NCBI RefSeq assembly: GCF_900454025.1
Contig: NZ_UGQM01000001.1
Location: forward strand, 372,001-436,000
Length of the DNA stretch: 64,000 nt
Source: Mycolicibacterium gilvum
GTDB taxonomy: Bacteria > Actinomycetota > Actinomycetes > Mycobacteriales > Mycobacteriaceae
Reading direction: 5' to 3'
Below the pieces are notes generated by a model that did not search any database, was not told the origin of the DNA, and worked only from the letters and a program-made list of their open reading frames with translations. The position numbers and the translations under genes are program-made. This document shows positions 1 through 9,584 of this stretch, piece after piece; positions within the stretch are counted from its first letter, which is position 1; the number at the start of each line of letters is the position of its first letter.

Positions 1-1
1 A

Positions 2-475
2 GTCTTGGTAGTGGCCGGGGCGGGTGCCACGGCAATGTGCGCTGACCTGGGGGCGCGCACCATCCGCGAGGAACTTGACGCGCTCAAAGTGATGGGGATC
101 GACCCGATTCAGGCGCTGGTCGTGCCACGAGTGCTGGCGGCCACCGTCGTTGCGACACTGCTGTCCTCGGTGGTGATCCTGGTCGGTCTGACGGGCAGCT
201 TCGCCTTCGCGGTGTACGTCCAGCATGTCACCCCCGGAGCCTTCGTCGGGGGTCTTACGTTGCTCACCGGACCCGCCGATGTGGTGATCTCCACTATCAA
301 GGCCACCTTGTTCGGTATGAGCGCTGGACTGATCGCTTGCTACAAGGGGATCTCAGTCGGAGGGGGCCCGGCCGGGGTCGGGAACGCTGTCAACGAGACC
401 GTGGTGTTCACCTTCATGGCGCTGTTCGCCATCAACATCATCACCACCGCGGTCGGCGTCCAGGTGACGATATGA
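2..475 (+). CDS. YrbE-A/MlaE-type ABC permease of an mce operon, 5' truncated
   Basis: This is the C-terminal part of the first of two integral membrane permeases that, with Mce proteins and an MceG ATPase, form the mycobacterial lipid importers. The frame is open from base 2, so the gene starts upstream of the window. The remaining 157 or so residues hold the conserved MlaE signature (GAGATAMCADLGARTIREE near the edge) and three or four hydrophobic segments, and end in a membrane helix. Its TGA overlaps the ATG of the second permease (ATGA, 472-475), so the two are translationally coupled. By order it is the yrbEA homologue. The exact mce locus cannot be assigned without the upstream end. 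Confidence 0.93.
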   Translation, partial: VLVVAGAGATAMCADLGARTIREELDALKVMGIDPIQALVVPRVLAATVVATLLSSVVILVGLTGSFAFAVYVQHVTPGAFVGGLTLLTGPADVVISTIKATLFGMSAGLIACYKGISVGGGPAGVGNAVNETVVFTFMALFAINIITTAVGVQVTI

Positions 476-1326
476 GCGCCGGTGTCCCGAGCAAGCTCCG
501 CCCGAGGCTCCATCGCGCCGTGGCGGCATCGGTGGACGGTTTGACCACGATCGGCACCCAGGCGCAGTTCTTCGCAGGCACCATCGGTGCGATCCCTACC
601 GCCTTCGCCAAGTACAAGACCGAAATGGTGCGGCTGATCGCCAACATGAGTCTTGGCGCGGGCGCGCTGGCTGTCATCGGAGGCACCGTCGTCATCGTCG
701 CCTTCCTGACGTTGTCGACGGGCGCACTGATCGCGGTGCAGGGCTACACACAGTTCTCCAATATCGGGGTGGAGGCCTTGACCGGATTCGCTTCGGCGTA
801 CTTCAACGTGCGACTGATCGCACCTTCGGTTGCCGCCATCGGAATGGCTGCCACCATCGGAGCCGGTGCCACGGCGCAACTGGGCGCGATGCGGATCAAC
901 GAGGAAATCGACGCGCTGGAAGTGATCGGCATCCGTTCGGTGGCTTATCTGGCGGCCAATCGGGTCGTCGCCGGGGTGATCGTGGTGATTCCGCTGTACT
1001 GCGTCGCGATGCTGATGGCCTTTCTGGCCGCCCGGTTCGGCACGACGTTCATCTATGGACAGTCGACCGGTGTGTATGACCACTACTTCAACACGTTCCT
1101 CAATCCAACCGACATGGTGTGGTCGTTTGTTCAGGTGATCGTCATGGCGATCGTCATCATGCTGGTGCACACCTACTACGGCTTCACCGCCTCGGGCGGG
1201 CCTGCGGGCGTCGGGGAAGCAGTGGGACGTGCGGTGCGCGCGTCCCTGATCTCTGCCGTGTTCGTCACTCTGTTCATGACACTGGCCATCTATGGACAGT
1301 CCGGCAACTTCCACCTGTCCGGATAG
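472..1326 (+). CDS. yrbEB: YrbE-B/MlaE-type ABC permease
   Basis: Second permease subunit of the Mce lipid transporter, 284 residues, the usual size for YrbEB. The protein has the MlaE family core (GAGATAQLGAMRINEEIDAL around residues 136-155) and about five hydrophobic segments. The start chosen is the ATG at 472 that overlaps the upstream stop by four bases. A longer frame open upstream only shadows yrbEA. It ends five bases before mceA. Partners are YrbEA, the six Mce proteins and a distantly encoded ATPase, all at the plasma membrane. Nothing unusual in the sequence. Confidence 0.95.
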   Translation: MSAGVPSKLRPRLHRAVAASVDGLTTIGTQAQFFAGTIGAIPTAFAKYKTEMVRLIANMSLGAGALAVIGGTVVIVAFLTLSTGALIAVQGYTQFSNIGVEALTGFASAYFNVRLIAPSVAAIGMAATIGAGATAQLGAMRINEEIDALEVIGIRSVAYLAANRVVAGVIVVIPLYCVAMLMAFLAARFGTTFIYGQSTGVYDHYFNTFLNPTDMVWSFVQVIVMAIVIMLVHTYYGFTASGGPAGVGEAVGRAVRASLISAVFVTLFMTLAIYGQSGNFHLSG

Positions 1327-1331
1327 CCGCC

Positions 1332-2678
1332 ATGGATGTGAGTTGGAAGCAAAGGCGTATCCACCCAATATGGTGGACACTCGGGCTTTTTGCCGTCATC
1401 GCCACGATCGTGGTGGTGTGCGCCGGCCTGTTCATGGGATCGTTCAATACCTACACCCCGGTAATATTGGCCTCGGACCGGACCGGTTTGGTGATGGAGA
1501 CCGGCGCGAAGGTCAAGCTCCGTGGCGTCGAGGTCGGCCGCGTCGCGGGCATCAAATCCGGCACGCAGCCGGTGAGCCTGACATTGGAAATGTTCCCCGA
1601 TCAGCTCCGCTACATCCCGGCCAATGTCGAAGCCGAGATCCGAGCCACCACCGCGTTCGGCGCAAAGTATGTCGACCTGGTCTATCCCGAGAATCCCAGC
1701 CCCAAACGCCTGGCGGCAGGGCAGGTGCTGCAGTCGCGCAACGTCAGCACAGAAGTCAACACCGTCTTCGAAAATCTGGTCGGGGTGCTGGACCAGATCG
1801 ACGTCGCCAAGCTCAACGCCACACTGACCGCCTTCGCCGACGGCGTGCGCGGTCAGGGACCACGCATCGGTGAAGCGACAACTGCGGCCAACGAAGTCCT
1901 GCTCGAGATCAACCCGCGAATGGACACCGTGGCCCAGGATTGGCGCTCCTTCAAGGGATTCAACGACACCTACAGCGTTGCCGCCCAAGACATTCTGGCC
2001 ACGCTGAATGCAGCGAGCTCGACCAGTTCCACCATCACCAGCCATGCCAAGGATCTGGATGCATTGCTGCTCAACGCAATCGGGCTCTCTACCAGCGCCA
2101 CCAACCTGCTGGGTGCGAACAAGGACAACCTGGTGCAGGGAATCAACGAGCTGACGCCGACGACGGACCTGTTGCTGAAGTACAACCCGGTGTACACCTG
2201 CATGCTGCAGGGGGCGAAATTCTTCCTCGACAACGGCGGCTATGAAAATATCGGCGGCAATGGCAAGTCCATCATCCTCGACGCCGCGATCCTGCTGGGT
2301 GATGACCCGTACAAATACCCCGAGAACCTGCCGATCGTGGCAGCCAAGGGCGGTCCTGGCGGCAAGCCCAGCTGCGGCTCGTTGCCCGATGTGCGGAAGA
2401 ACTTTCCGGTCCGCAAGCTCATCACCAACACCGGGTGGGGCACCGGCCTGGACTGGCGCCCCAACCCCGGCATCGGCCACCCCTGGTATGTCGACTACTT
2501 CCCGGTGACTCGGGCGGTGCCCGAGCCGCCGAGCGTGCGCGGCGAGGGTCCGCCGGCCATTGGACCGGTGCCCTACCCGGGCGCGCCGCCGTACGGGGCT
2601 CCGCTCTACGGGCCCGGCGGTGTGCCGCTCTATCCCGGGGTGCCGCCCGCACCGCCACCACCACAACCGTCGCCGTGA
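1332..2678 (+). CDS. mceA: MceA-family lipid-transport protein
   Basis: First of six MCE (mammalian cell entry) proteins, 448 residues. One N-terminal membrane anchor (about residues 12-34) precedes the MCE/MlaD domain (about 45-125, with the VKLRGVEVGRV motif), then a long helical region rich in small and polar residues, and a proline-rich tail ending PPPPQPSP. Mce proteins form a periplasm-spanning hexameric tunnel that carries hydrophobic substrates to the YrbE permeases. The start ATG at 1332 comes five bases after yrbEB stops. The substrate (cholesterol, mycolic or other fatty acids) cannot be deduced from the sequence. Confidence 0.95.
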   Translation: MDVSWKQRRIHPIWWTLGLFAVIATIVVVCAGLFMGSFNTYTPVILASDRTGLVMETGAKVKLRGVEVGRVAGIKSGTQPVSLTLEMFPDQLRYIPANVEAEIRATTAFGAKYVDLVYPENPSPKRLAAGQVLQSRNVSTEVNTVFENLVGVLDQIDVAKLNATLTAFADGVRGQGPRIGEATTAANEVLLEINPRMDTVAQDWRSFKGFNDTYSVAAQDILATLNAASSTSSTITSHAKDLDALLLNAIGLSTSATNLLGANKDNLVQGINELTPTTDLLLKYNPVYTCMLQGAKFFLDNGGYENIGGNGKSIILDAAILLGDDPYKYPENLPIVAAKGGPGGKPSCGSLPDVRKNFPVRKLITNTGWGTGLDWRPNPGIGHPWYVDYFPVTRAVPEPPSVRGEGPPAIGPVPYPGAPPYGAPLYGPGGVPLYPGVPPAPPPPQPSP

Positions 2679-2706
2679 GGCAGCCGAGCAATCGAGGAAT
2701 GCATTC

Positions 2707-3732
2707 GTGAAAGACAAACTCAGACCGGCCGTGTGGCGGTTCGCGATCTTCACAGTGGTGTGCCTGATGGGCGCGTTCGCCGTGATGGCGATCTTCTCGC
2801 AGTTGCGGTTTCGCCCCGAAACGACCTACCGCGCCGAGTTCACCAATGTGACGGGTCTAGAGCCCAACAACCTAGTGAGGATCGCGGGGGTGGAGGTCGG
2901 CAAGGTCAAGACGATCTCCATAGAAGGCCCGGTCGCGCTGGTGGAGTTCTCCGCCGACGACACGGTGGTGCTCACCCAAGGCACTAGGGCTTCCATTCGG
3001 TGGGCTGACCCGATCGGCGGCCGCTACCTCGCCTTGGAGGAGGGCGTCGGCGGGGTCGGGCGCCTCAATGCCGGCCAGGCCATTCCTGTGGACCGGACCG
3101 AACCAGCGCTGGATCTGGATACCCTGCTAGGCGGGTTCCGGCCGTTGTTTCGCGCCCTGAATCCCGCGCAGGTGAATGCGCTGTCGGCTCAGCTGATACA
3201 GGCCTTCCAGGGTGAAGGTGCCACGATCAGCTCATTTCTCAGCCAGGCCGCCATGGTGACAAATACCCTCGCCGATCGAGACACCTTGGTACAGCAGGTG
3301 ATCGATAATCTCCACTCCGTGCTTGGCTCTCTGGGAGACCAGAGTAGCCAGTTCGAGAAGGCAGTCGATTCACTGTCGGAGTTGGTGGCCGGCCTCGCAG
3401 CCCGTCGCGACGACATCAGCAACGCGGTGGCCTACACCAACGCCGCGGCCGGAACGGTTGCCGACCTCCTGCAGCAAGCCCGACCACCTTTTCAGAACAC
3501 CGTGCATCAGATGGACCGCACGGCCGGGAACGTCGTCGCCGACCACGGCTACTTCGACAATCTGCTCAACACACTGCCCGACACCTATAAAGCGCTGAGC
3601 CGATTGGGCATCTACGGCGACTATTTCACCTTCTACCTGTGCGATCTGCTGTTGAAGGTCAATGGCAAAGGCGGACAACCGGTTTACATCAAGTTGGCCG
3701 AACAAGCGAGCGGACGGTGCACTCCGAAATGA
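2707..3732 (+). CDS. mceB: MceB-family lipid-transport protein
   Basis: Second MCE protein, 341 residues, typical of MceB and the shortest of the six. It has an N-terminal membrane segment (about 12-33), the MCE domain (NLVRIAGVEVGKVKTI near residue 55), then a coiled-coil-prone helical region and a short Cys-containing C-terminus. A GTG start at 2707 is chosen because it opens the conserved membrane anchor; the frame is open farther upstream but that part lies inside mceA. It overlaps mceC by ATGA. Confidence 0.94.
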   Translation: MKDKLRPAVWRFAIFTVVCLMGAFAVMAIFSQLRFRPETTYRAEFTNVTGLEPNNLVRIAGVEVGKVKTISIEGPVALVEFSADDTVVLTQGTRASIRWADPIGGRYLALEEGVGGVGRLNAGQAIPVDRTEPALDLDTLLGGFRPLFRALNPAQVNALSAQLIQAFQGEGATISSFLSQAAMVTNTLADRDTLVQQVIDNLHSVLGSLGDQSSQFEKAVDSLSELVAGLAARRDDISNAVAYTNAAAGTVADLLQQARPPFQNTVHQMDRTAGNVVADHGYFDNLLNTLPDTYKALSRLGIYGDYFTFYLCDLLLKVNGKGGQPVYIKLAEQASGRCTPK

Positions 3733-5069
3733 AGACCTTCTCCGAACGCAACCCGATGATCCTCGGCGCGATCGGGTTTGCCCTGATCAGCGGAATCGTG
3801 GTGCTGGCCCTGCAATACCAGAAACTCCCGTTCATCAATTCGACGCAGAGCTACTCTGCGTACTTTGCCGAGGCGGGCGGGCTTCAAGCCGGCGCGCCGG
3901 TTCAAGTCATGGGCCTACGGAAAGGGAAGGTGTCGCGCGTCGAGCTCGATGGAGCACGGGTGCTCATCGAATTCGACCTCGACGACGGCGTGCGCCTGGG
4001 CGATCGAACCGAAGCCGCGATCAAGACGAAGAGCCTCCTGGGTGCCAAATTCCTCGAGATCGCACCCCGCGGCGACGGTGAACTATCGCAAACCATCCCC
4101 ATCGAGCGCACCACCGCGCCCTACCAGTTGCCAGACGCGCTCGGCGACCTCTCGGGAACCATCAGCGAACTGAACACCACACAGGTGTCCGACGCGCTCG
4201 ACACCCTCGCGCAGACGTTCGCGCACACCGCCCCCGACGTGAGGGTAGCCGTGGACGGCGTGGCACGATTCTCCGAGACGCTCAACGAGCGAGACGCGCA
4301 GCTGCGAAACCTGTTGGCGAACGCCGCGAAGGCCACCACCGTGCTAGCCGAGCGCAGCGACCAAGTGGTGAGCCTCGTCGCCAACACCAACGCCCTGCTC
4401 GCACAGTTGCAGACACAGAGCAGTGCATTGGATCAGATTTCACAGAACCTTTCGACGTTCGCTCAGCAACTGTCGGGTTTCATCGCCGACAACCGCGCTC
4501 AGTTGCGGCCCGCGCTGGATAAGCTCAACGGCGTGTTGACGATCGTCGACAACCGCAAAGGTCAAGTGCAGCAGTCGATCAAATACCTGAATCAGTACGC
4601 GCTGTCGCTGGGCGAATCGGTGGCTTCGGGCCCGTTCTTCAAGGCCTACGTCGCCAATCTGCTTCCCGGTCAGTTCGTGCAGCCCTTCGTAGATGCCGCG
4701 TTCTCCGATCTCGGGCTCGATCCCAGCGTGTTATTGCCCTCCGAGCGCACCGACCCGCAGGTCGGTCAGCCGGGCACCCCGGCACTGCCGGTGCCCTTCC
4801 CGCGCACCGGTCAAGGCGGCGAACCGCATCTCACGCTTCCCGACGCGATCACCGGAAAGCCCGGCGACCCCCGCTATCCCTACCGCGAACCTCTCCCACC
4901 TCCACCACCGGGCGGTCCACCGCCCGGGCCGCCGGCCTTGGTGCCCCCCGAACTTGCAGTCACACCGGTGCCCACGCCGGCACCAGTAAATGAACCGGCA
5001 CCCGGACAGACACCCTCGCCCAGCGCACCTGCACCCGGCCCCACCACGCCAGCCGAGGCAGGACAATGA
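3729..5069 (+). CDS. mceC: MceC-family lipid-transport protein
   Basis: Third MCE protein, 446 residues. Order: N-terminal anchor (about 12-30), MCE domain (PVQVMGLRKGKVSRV), long helical domain with many Asn/Gln/Ala residues, and a proline-rich extension of roughly 80 residues at the end. The ATG at 3729 overlaps the mceB stop, and its own TGA overlaps the mceD ATG, so these genes are translated as a coupled block. The Pro-rich tail is common in MceC and may reach into the cell wall; that role is inference. Confidence 0.94.
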   Translation: MKTFSERNPMILGAIGFALISGIVVLALQYQKLPFINSTQSYSAYFAEAGGLQAGAPVQVMGLRKGKVSRVELDGARVLIEFDLDDGVRLGDRTEAAIKTKSLLGAKFLEIAPRGDGELSQTIPIERTTAPYQLPDALGDLSGTISELNTTQVSDALDTLAQTFAHTAPDVRVAVDGVARFSETLNERDAQLRNLLANAAKATTVLAERSDQVVSLVANTNALLAQLQTQSSALDQISQNLSTFAQQLSGFIADNRAQLRPALDKLNGVLTIVDNRKGQVQQSIKYLNQYALSLGESVASGPFFKAYVANLLPGQFVQPFVDAAFSDLGLDPSVLLPSERTDPQVGQPGTPALPVPFPRTGQGGEPHLTLPDAITGKPGDPRYPYREPLPPPPPGGPPPGPPALVPPELAVTPVPTPAPVNEPAPGQTPSPSAPAPGPTTPAEAGQ

Positions 5070-6379
5070 CCAACACGCGAATCAGCAGAATCGCCTTGGC
5101 GATCGTGCTCACGATGTGCCTCGTCGCGGGAGTTGTTGTGGCAGTGCAGATGCGCACCTCGATAGGCAAGACCCTCATGGTCGGCTACTTTGACAACAGC
5201 AACGGTCTGTACGCCGGGGACGAGGTGCGCATCCTCGGCGTCCCGGTCGGGGAGATCGACACGATCGAACCTCAGGCGCAACGCGTCAAGATCTCATTCT
5301 GGGTCGACAACAAATACAAAGTCCCCGCCGGCGTGACAGCCGCGATTGTGTCGCCGCAGCTCATCACATCGCGGGCTATCCAGCTCACGCCGGCATACAC
5401 CAGCGGACCCGTGATGGACTCCGGCGCCGTCATCCCGCAGGAGCGTACCGCTGTTCCGGTGGAATGGGATGATCTGCGCACGCAGTTGCAGACGCTCACC
5501 GACATGCTGCAGCCAACCCAGCCGGGCGGGGTCAGCACCTTGGGTGCGTTCATCAACACCGCGGCGGACAACGTGCGCGGCCAAGGCGTCAACATCAGGG
5601 ATGCGCTGATCAAGATGTCGCAGGCGTTCTCCATCTTCGGCGATCACAGCCAGGACATCTTCGGCACCATCAAGAACCTCTCGGTCCTGGTATCCGCTCT
5701 GCAGGACAGTACGACCGTGCTCGGGCAGCTGAACCGGAACTTGGCCGCGGTGACCGCATTGCTGGCTGACAACCCCGATCAAATCGGGCAAGCCGTAGCC
5801 GATCTCAGTACCGCGGCCAACGACGTACAGAGCTTCGTGGCCGACAACCGCGACGCCTTGGGCACCACGACGGACAAGTTGTCCTCGATCTCTGCGGCGG
5901 TCATCGACAGTCTCGACGACATCAAGCAGACGTTGCACATCGCGCCGAACGCGTTTCAGAACTTTCTCAATATCTACCAACCGTCGCAGGCCGCGCTGAC
6001 AGGCGCGTTGGCGCTCAACAACTTCGCCAATCCGATCACCTTCCTGTGTGGGGCGATCCAAGCGGCGTCGCGCCTCAACAGTGAGCAGGCGGCCAAACTC
6101 TGCGTGCAATATTTGGCGCCCATCGTCAAGAACCGTCAGTTCAACTTTCCGCCACTGGGTGAGAACCTCTTCGTCGGCGCGGCCGCACGACCCAACGAGC
6201 TCACCTACAGTGAAGACTGGCTGCGTCCGGACTACGTCCCGCCGATGGCGGCCGTGCCATCCGGCGGGCCCCCGGGGCCGCAGCCCCCGGCCGAAGCGCC
6301 ATTACCCGCGGAAGCGCCTGCGCCCACTGATCCATCGGCAGGATTGCCCGGCATGATGGTGCCCGGGGGTGGGTCGTGA
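5066..6379 (+). CDS. mceD: MceD-family lipid-transport protein
   Basis: Fourth MCE protein, 437 residues. It has a hydrophobic N-terminal anchor (about 8-27), the MCE domain (DEVRILGVPVGEIDTI), a long helical midsection, and a proline-rich C-terminal tail ending GMMVPGGGS. The overlaps at both ends (ATGA with mceC, GTGA with mceE) show a continuous operon. Length and order match MceD of other mycobacterial mce operons. Confidence 0.94.
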   Translation: MTNTRISRIALAIVLTMCLVAGVVVAVQMRTSIGKTLMVGYFDNSNGLYAGDEVRILGVPVGEIDTIEPQAQRVKISFWVDNKYKVPAGVTAAIVSPQLITSRAIQLTPAYTSGPVMDSGAVIPQERTAVPVEWDDLRTQLQTLTDMLQPTQPGGVSTLGAFINTAADNVRGQGVNIRDALIKMSQAFSIFGDHSQDIFGTIKNLSVLVSALQDSTTVLGQLNRNLAAVTALLADNPDQIGQAVADLSTAANDVQSFVADNRDALGTTTDKLSSISAAVIDSLDDIKQTLHIAPNAFQNFLNIYQPSQAALTGALALNNFANPITFLCGAIQAASRLNSEQAAKLCVQYLAPIVKNRQFNFPPLGENLFVGAAARPNELTYSEDWLRPDYVPPMAAVPSGGPPGPQPPAEAPLPAEAPAPTDPSAGLPGMMVPGGGS

Positions 6380-7515
6380 GCCGTAACCGTCTGCGATACC
6401 TGGGCCGTGGCGCGCTGTCTATCATGGTGCTCGCCGCGTTGTCGGCGTGTCAGTGGCAGGGCCTGAACTCGCTGCCACTGCCCGGTACCGAGGGCGGTGG
6501 CCCGGGCGCCTACGTGGTGACGGCGCAACTGCCCAACGTCGCTTATATGGAACCCAATGCACGTGTGCGTGTCGGTGACGCGACAGTCGGCAACGTCACC
6601 AAGATCGAGCGTCAGGACTGGCATGCGCTGGTCACGATGAAGCTCAACGGTGACGTGGATTTGCCCTCGAACGCCACCGCCAAAGTCGGTCAGACCAGCC
6701 TGTTGGGCTCACTACACATCGAGTTGGCACCGCCCACCGATATCGCACCGCAAGGCAAACTTCACAACGGTTCGTTGATCCCGTTGTCGAGAGGCGGCGC
6801 CTATCCCGCGACCGAGCAGACCCTGTCGGCGATGTCGCTGCTGCTCAACGGCGGCGGCCTGGGCCAACTTCAGGACATCACCGCGGCCTTCAGTACAGCA
6901 TTCGCCGGGCGCGAGAAGGATCTCAAGAGCCTGATCACCCAACTCGACCAATTCATCACGAAGCTCAACGATCAAACGGGCGACATCATCGCCGCCACCG
7001 AGAGCCTCAACCATCTGGTCGGCCAGATCGCCGACCAGAAGCCCGCCTTGGACAAGGCGTTACGCACCATTCCCGACGCGCTCTCGGTTCTTAGGGAACA
7101 GCGCAACAATCTGGCTGATGCCCTGGACACCTTCGGCAAATTCAGCGCCTTGACCGCGGACACCGTCAACCAGACGAAGGACAATCTGGTCAAGGAGCTC
7201 CGTGCTCTCGGGCCCGTCTTTGAGTCACTGGCCAACGCCGGGCCGGACCTGACCCGCTCACTGAGCTTCCTGGGCACCTTCCCGTGGCCGAAGGAGACGC
7301 TGACGAACTGGGTTCGCGGTGACTACGCCAACCTCACCGCCATCATTGACCTCACTTTGAGCCGAATCGACTCTTCTTTCTTCACCGGCACCCGCTGGGA
7401 GGGCGACCTCACCGAACTGGAACTGCAATGGGGTCGAACGATTGGACAGCTTCCCAGCCCCTACACCTCCGGCAATCCGCTCGTCGTTCCCTACCAACAC
7501 AATCAGGGGCCATAG
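6376..7515 (+). CDS. mceE: MceE-family lipoprotein (LprK-like)
   Basis: Fifth MCE protein, 379 residues, and the lipoprotein of the set. The N-terminus is a lipoprotein signal with lipobox LSAC, Cys25 being the predicted lipidated residue. The MCE domain follows (ARVRVGDATVGNV). The start is the GTG at 6376, whose bases overlap the mceD TGA. In known operons the MceE position is held by the lipoprotein LprK or LprN, which agrees with what is seen here. It sits in the outer leaflet of the plasma membrane and takes part in the Mce channel. Confidence 0.94.
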   Translation: MSRNRLRYLGRGALSIMVLAALSACQWQGLNSLPLPGTEGGGPGAYVVTAQLPNVAYMEPNARVRVGDATVGNVTKIERQDWHALVTMKLNGDVDLPSNATAKVGQTSLLGSLHIELAPPTDIAPQGKLHNGSLIPLSRGGAYPATEQTLSAMSLLLNGGGLGQLQDITAAFSTAFAGREKDLKSLITQLDQFITKLNDQTGDIIAATESLNHLVGQIADQKPALDKALRTIPDALSVLREQRNNLADALDTFGKFSALTADTVNQTKDNLVKELRALGPVFESLANAGPDLTRSLSFLGTFPWPKETLTNWVRGDYANLTAIIDLTLSRIDSSFFTGTRWEGDLTELELQWGRTIGQLPSPYTSGNPLVVPYQHNQGP

Positions 7516-7516
7516 C

Positions 7517-8971
7517 ATGCGCCTGAACCGACACACCGTCATCCAGTTGGCCATCTTCTCCACCGTCGCCCTGGTTGCTGGCGCCGTGATGCTCTTTGGC
7601 TACTTCAAGGCGCCGGTCACCTGGTTCGGTATCGGCCAGTACCAGGTGACGGTGCAACTTCCACAGGCCGCCGGTCTGTACAAGTCCGGCAACGTCACCT
7701 ACCGCGGCACCAAGGTCGGCCGCGTCGAAGGTATCCATCTCACCGACACCGGTGTTGAGGCCGTGCTGTCACTACGCTCCGACGTGCCGATACCCTCCGA
7801 CCTCCAAGCCGAAGTGCACAGCGTTTCGGCAGTCGGCGAACAGTACGTCGCACTCGTCCCGCGCAGTGCCGACGCACCACCGCTGAAGGACGGCGACGTC
7901 ATACCAGTAAGCAACAGCCAGGTACCACCAGACATCAACACGCTGCTCGACGCCACCAACCGGGGCCTGCAGGCGATCCCGCGGGAAAACCTCACCACCG
8001 TGATCGACGAAAGCTACACGGCCATAGCAGGATTGGGTCCCGAGATATCTCGATTTGTCAAGGGCTCCACCCAGCTGGCGATCGACGCCCGCATCAATCT
8101 GGAACCGCTGACCGCGCTAATCGATCAGTCCCAATCCGTGCTGGACTCGCAAAGCCAAAATTCTGACGCGATCGACGCGTGGGCCACAAACCTCGCGACC
8201 ATCACCAGCCAACTCCAAGACAACGACGAGTCAGTGGCCGCACTCTTGGAGAAGGGTCCCGCAGCGGCAGACGAGGCCAGACAACTCGTCGACCGACTTC
8301 AACCGACCCTGCCGGTGTTGCTGGCCAACCTGGTGAGTGTGAACACCGTTGCGATCGTCTACCAGCCCGCCATTGAACAACTGCTGGTATTGCTGCCCGC
8401 GGGAACCGCCGAATTCCAGGGTATGTCTGTGCCGAACATGAATACCAAGCAGGCATACCGGGGTCTGTTCTTGGACTTCAACCTCAACATCAATATCCCA
8501 CCACCGTGCAACACCGGGTTCCTACCTGCCCAGCAGCAACGCACGCCCACATTCGAGGACGCACCGGACCTCGGGCCCGGCGACATGTACTGCCGCATCC
8601 CGCAGGACTCACCGTTCACTGCCGTACGCGGCGCGCGGAATTATCCATGTCTAGCGACGCCCGGCAAACGCGCCCCCACCGCCAAAATGTGCGAGAGCGA
8701 CGAACAATACGTACCCCTCAACGACGGCACCAACTGGAAAGGCGATCCGAACGCCACTCTGTCGGGACAGGCGGTCCCCCAACTGCCGCCAGCCCCCCCG
8801 CCGGAGCTGCCAGCGCCCCCGCCGCCGCCCCTCGCGACCGCCAGCTACGACCCAGCGACCGGCGCCTACATCGGACCCGACGGACACGTCTACACCCAAG
8901 CCGACCTCGCACGATCAGCCCCCGAGGAGCAGACATGGCAATCGATGTTGATTCCCCCGACAGAGAAATAG
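7517..8971 (+). CDS. mceF: MceF-family lipid-transport protein
   Basis: Sixth MCE protein, 484 residues. It has an N-terminal membrane anchor (about 9-32), an MCE domain (GNVTYRGTKVGRVEGI), a helical region and a C-terminal segment with a run of prolines followed by an aromatic motif (YDPATGAYIGPDGHVY) common at MceF ends. The ATG at 7517 follows the mceE stop by one base. A second start, for the Mce-associated protein, lies inside its last codons at 8935. Confidence 0.94.
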   Translation: MRLNRHTVIQLAIFSTVALVAGAVMLFGYFKAPVTWFGIGQYQVTVQLPQAAGLYKSGNVTYRGTKVGRVEGIHLTDTGVEAVLSLRSDVPIPSDLQAEVHSVSAVGEQYVALVPRSADAPPLKDGDVIPVSNSQVPPDINTLLDATNRGLQAIPRENLTTVIDESYTAIAGLGPEISRFVKGSTQLAIDARINLEPLTALIDQSQSVLDSQSQNSDAIDAWATNLATITSQLQDNDESVAALLEKGPAAADEARQLVDRLQPTLPVLLANLVSVNTVAIVYQPAIEQLLVLLPAGTAEFQGMSVPNMNTKQAYRGLFLDFNLNINIPPPCNTGFLPAQQQRTPTFEDAPDLGPGDMYCRIPQDSPFTAVRGARNYPCLATPGKRAPTAKMCESDEQYVPLNDGTNWKGDPNATLSGQAVPQLPPAPPPELPAPPPPPLATASYDPATGAYIGPDGHVYTQADLARSAPEEQTWQSMLIPPTEK

Positions 8972-9159
8972 ACCCAATCACCGCCGGCGAACCGCAGCAC
9001 GGAAGCCGCGGAGAAGAGGCAACCTCGGATGGATCCCGGCGGCATACACCCACGGCGGATCCCGACAGGTCACCGGACTCCGATGCCGCGCCGGCCCCCG
9101 GCACGCGCTCGGGATCCGATCGGCCATGGTCGGTGCACTGCTTGTTGTTGTGTTGCTGA
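8935..9159 (+). CDS. N-terminal segment of an Mce-associated protein, frame-shifted from its membrane domain
   Basis: An ATG at 8935, preceded by the good ribosome site GAGGAGC, overlaps the end of mceF and opens a 74-residue frame of acidic, Ser/Pro/Asp-rich sequence. Such a disordered charged N-terminus is usual for Mce-associated membrane (Mam) proteins. It runs out of frame exactly where the membrane helix should begin; that helix is encoded from 9126 in the -1 frame. Either one base has been gained or lost between about 9090 and 9126 (a run of five C lies at 9095-9099), or a ribosomal shift joins them. It should be read together with the next gene. Confidence 0.5.
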   Translation: MAIDVDSPDREIDPITAGEPQHGSRGEEATSDGSRRHTPTADPDRSPDSDAAPAPGTRSGSDRPWSVHCLLLCC

Positions 9160-9584
9160 TCGGTCTCGCGGCCTGGTCAGGCTACCGGGCCTTCGAGTCG
9201 AGTCGCGCGGAGGACCAGCGCAATCTGTTCCTGCAGGTGGGTCGTCAAGTGGCATTGAACTTGTCGACCATTGACGCGAGAAACGCGGACACCAATGTGC
9301 GACGTATTCTTGACCCGACCGGCACATTCCATGACGACTTCCAGCAGCGGTCTCAGGCATTCGTCGAATTAGTTCGGCAAGCGCAGTCGAAATCTGAGGG
9401 CGCGGTGACAGAAGCGGGACTGGAGTCCCAGCAAGGAAATGTGGCGCGGGTCCCGGTAGCGCTGACGGTGAAGACGGTGACCCCAGGTACACCCGGTGGG
9501 CCGCCGCGGTCCTGGCGCATGCGGATCCATCTACAAGATGACGGTGTCGGTACCAAAGCATCGAACGTCGAGTTCGTCCCGTGA
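9126..9584 (+). CDS. Mce-associated membrane protein (Mam)
   Basis: This 152-residue protein begins with one membrane helix (residues about 2-20, ending WSGYRAFE) followed by the conserved Mam domain (EDQRNLFLQVGRQ, DPTGTFHDDFQQRSQAF) and ends with the typical C-terminal motif SNVEFVP. Mam proteins are encoded after mceF and are thought to stabilise the Mce complex. The ATG at 9126 has only a weak ribosome site. Family members usually carry an extra charged N-terminus, which here lies in another frame from 8935, so the working product may be longer than this frame. Confidence 0.85.
   Translation: MVGALLVVVLLIGLAAWSGYRAFESSRAEDQRNLFLQVGRQVALNLSTIDARNADTNVRRILDPTGTFHDDFQQRSQAFVELVRQAQSKSEGAVTEAGLESQQGNVARVPVALTVKTVTPGTPGGPPRSWRMRIHLQDDGVGTKASNVEFVP

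Noticed and set aside
340..2753. Long minus-strand open frames opposite the yrbE and mce genes
   Set aside because: They are by-products of high-G+C codon use; composition is Arg/His/Gln-rich and no family pattern is seen, while the plus strand carries clear Mce proteins.
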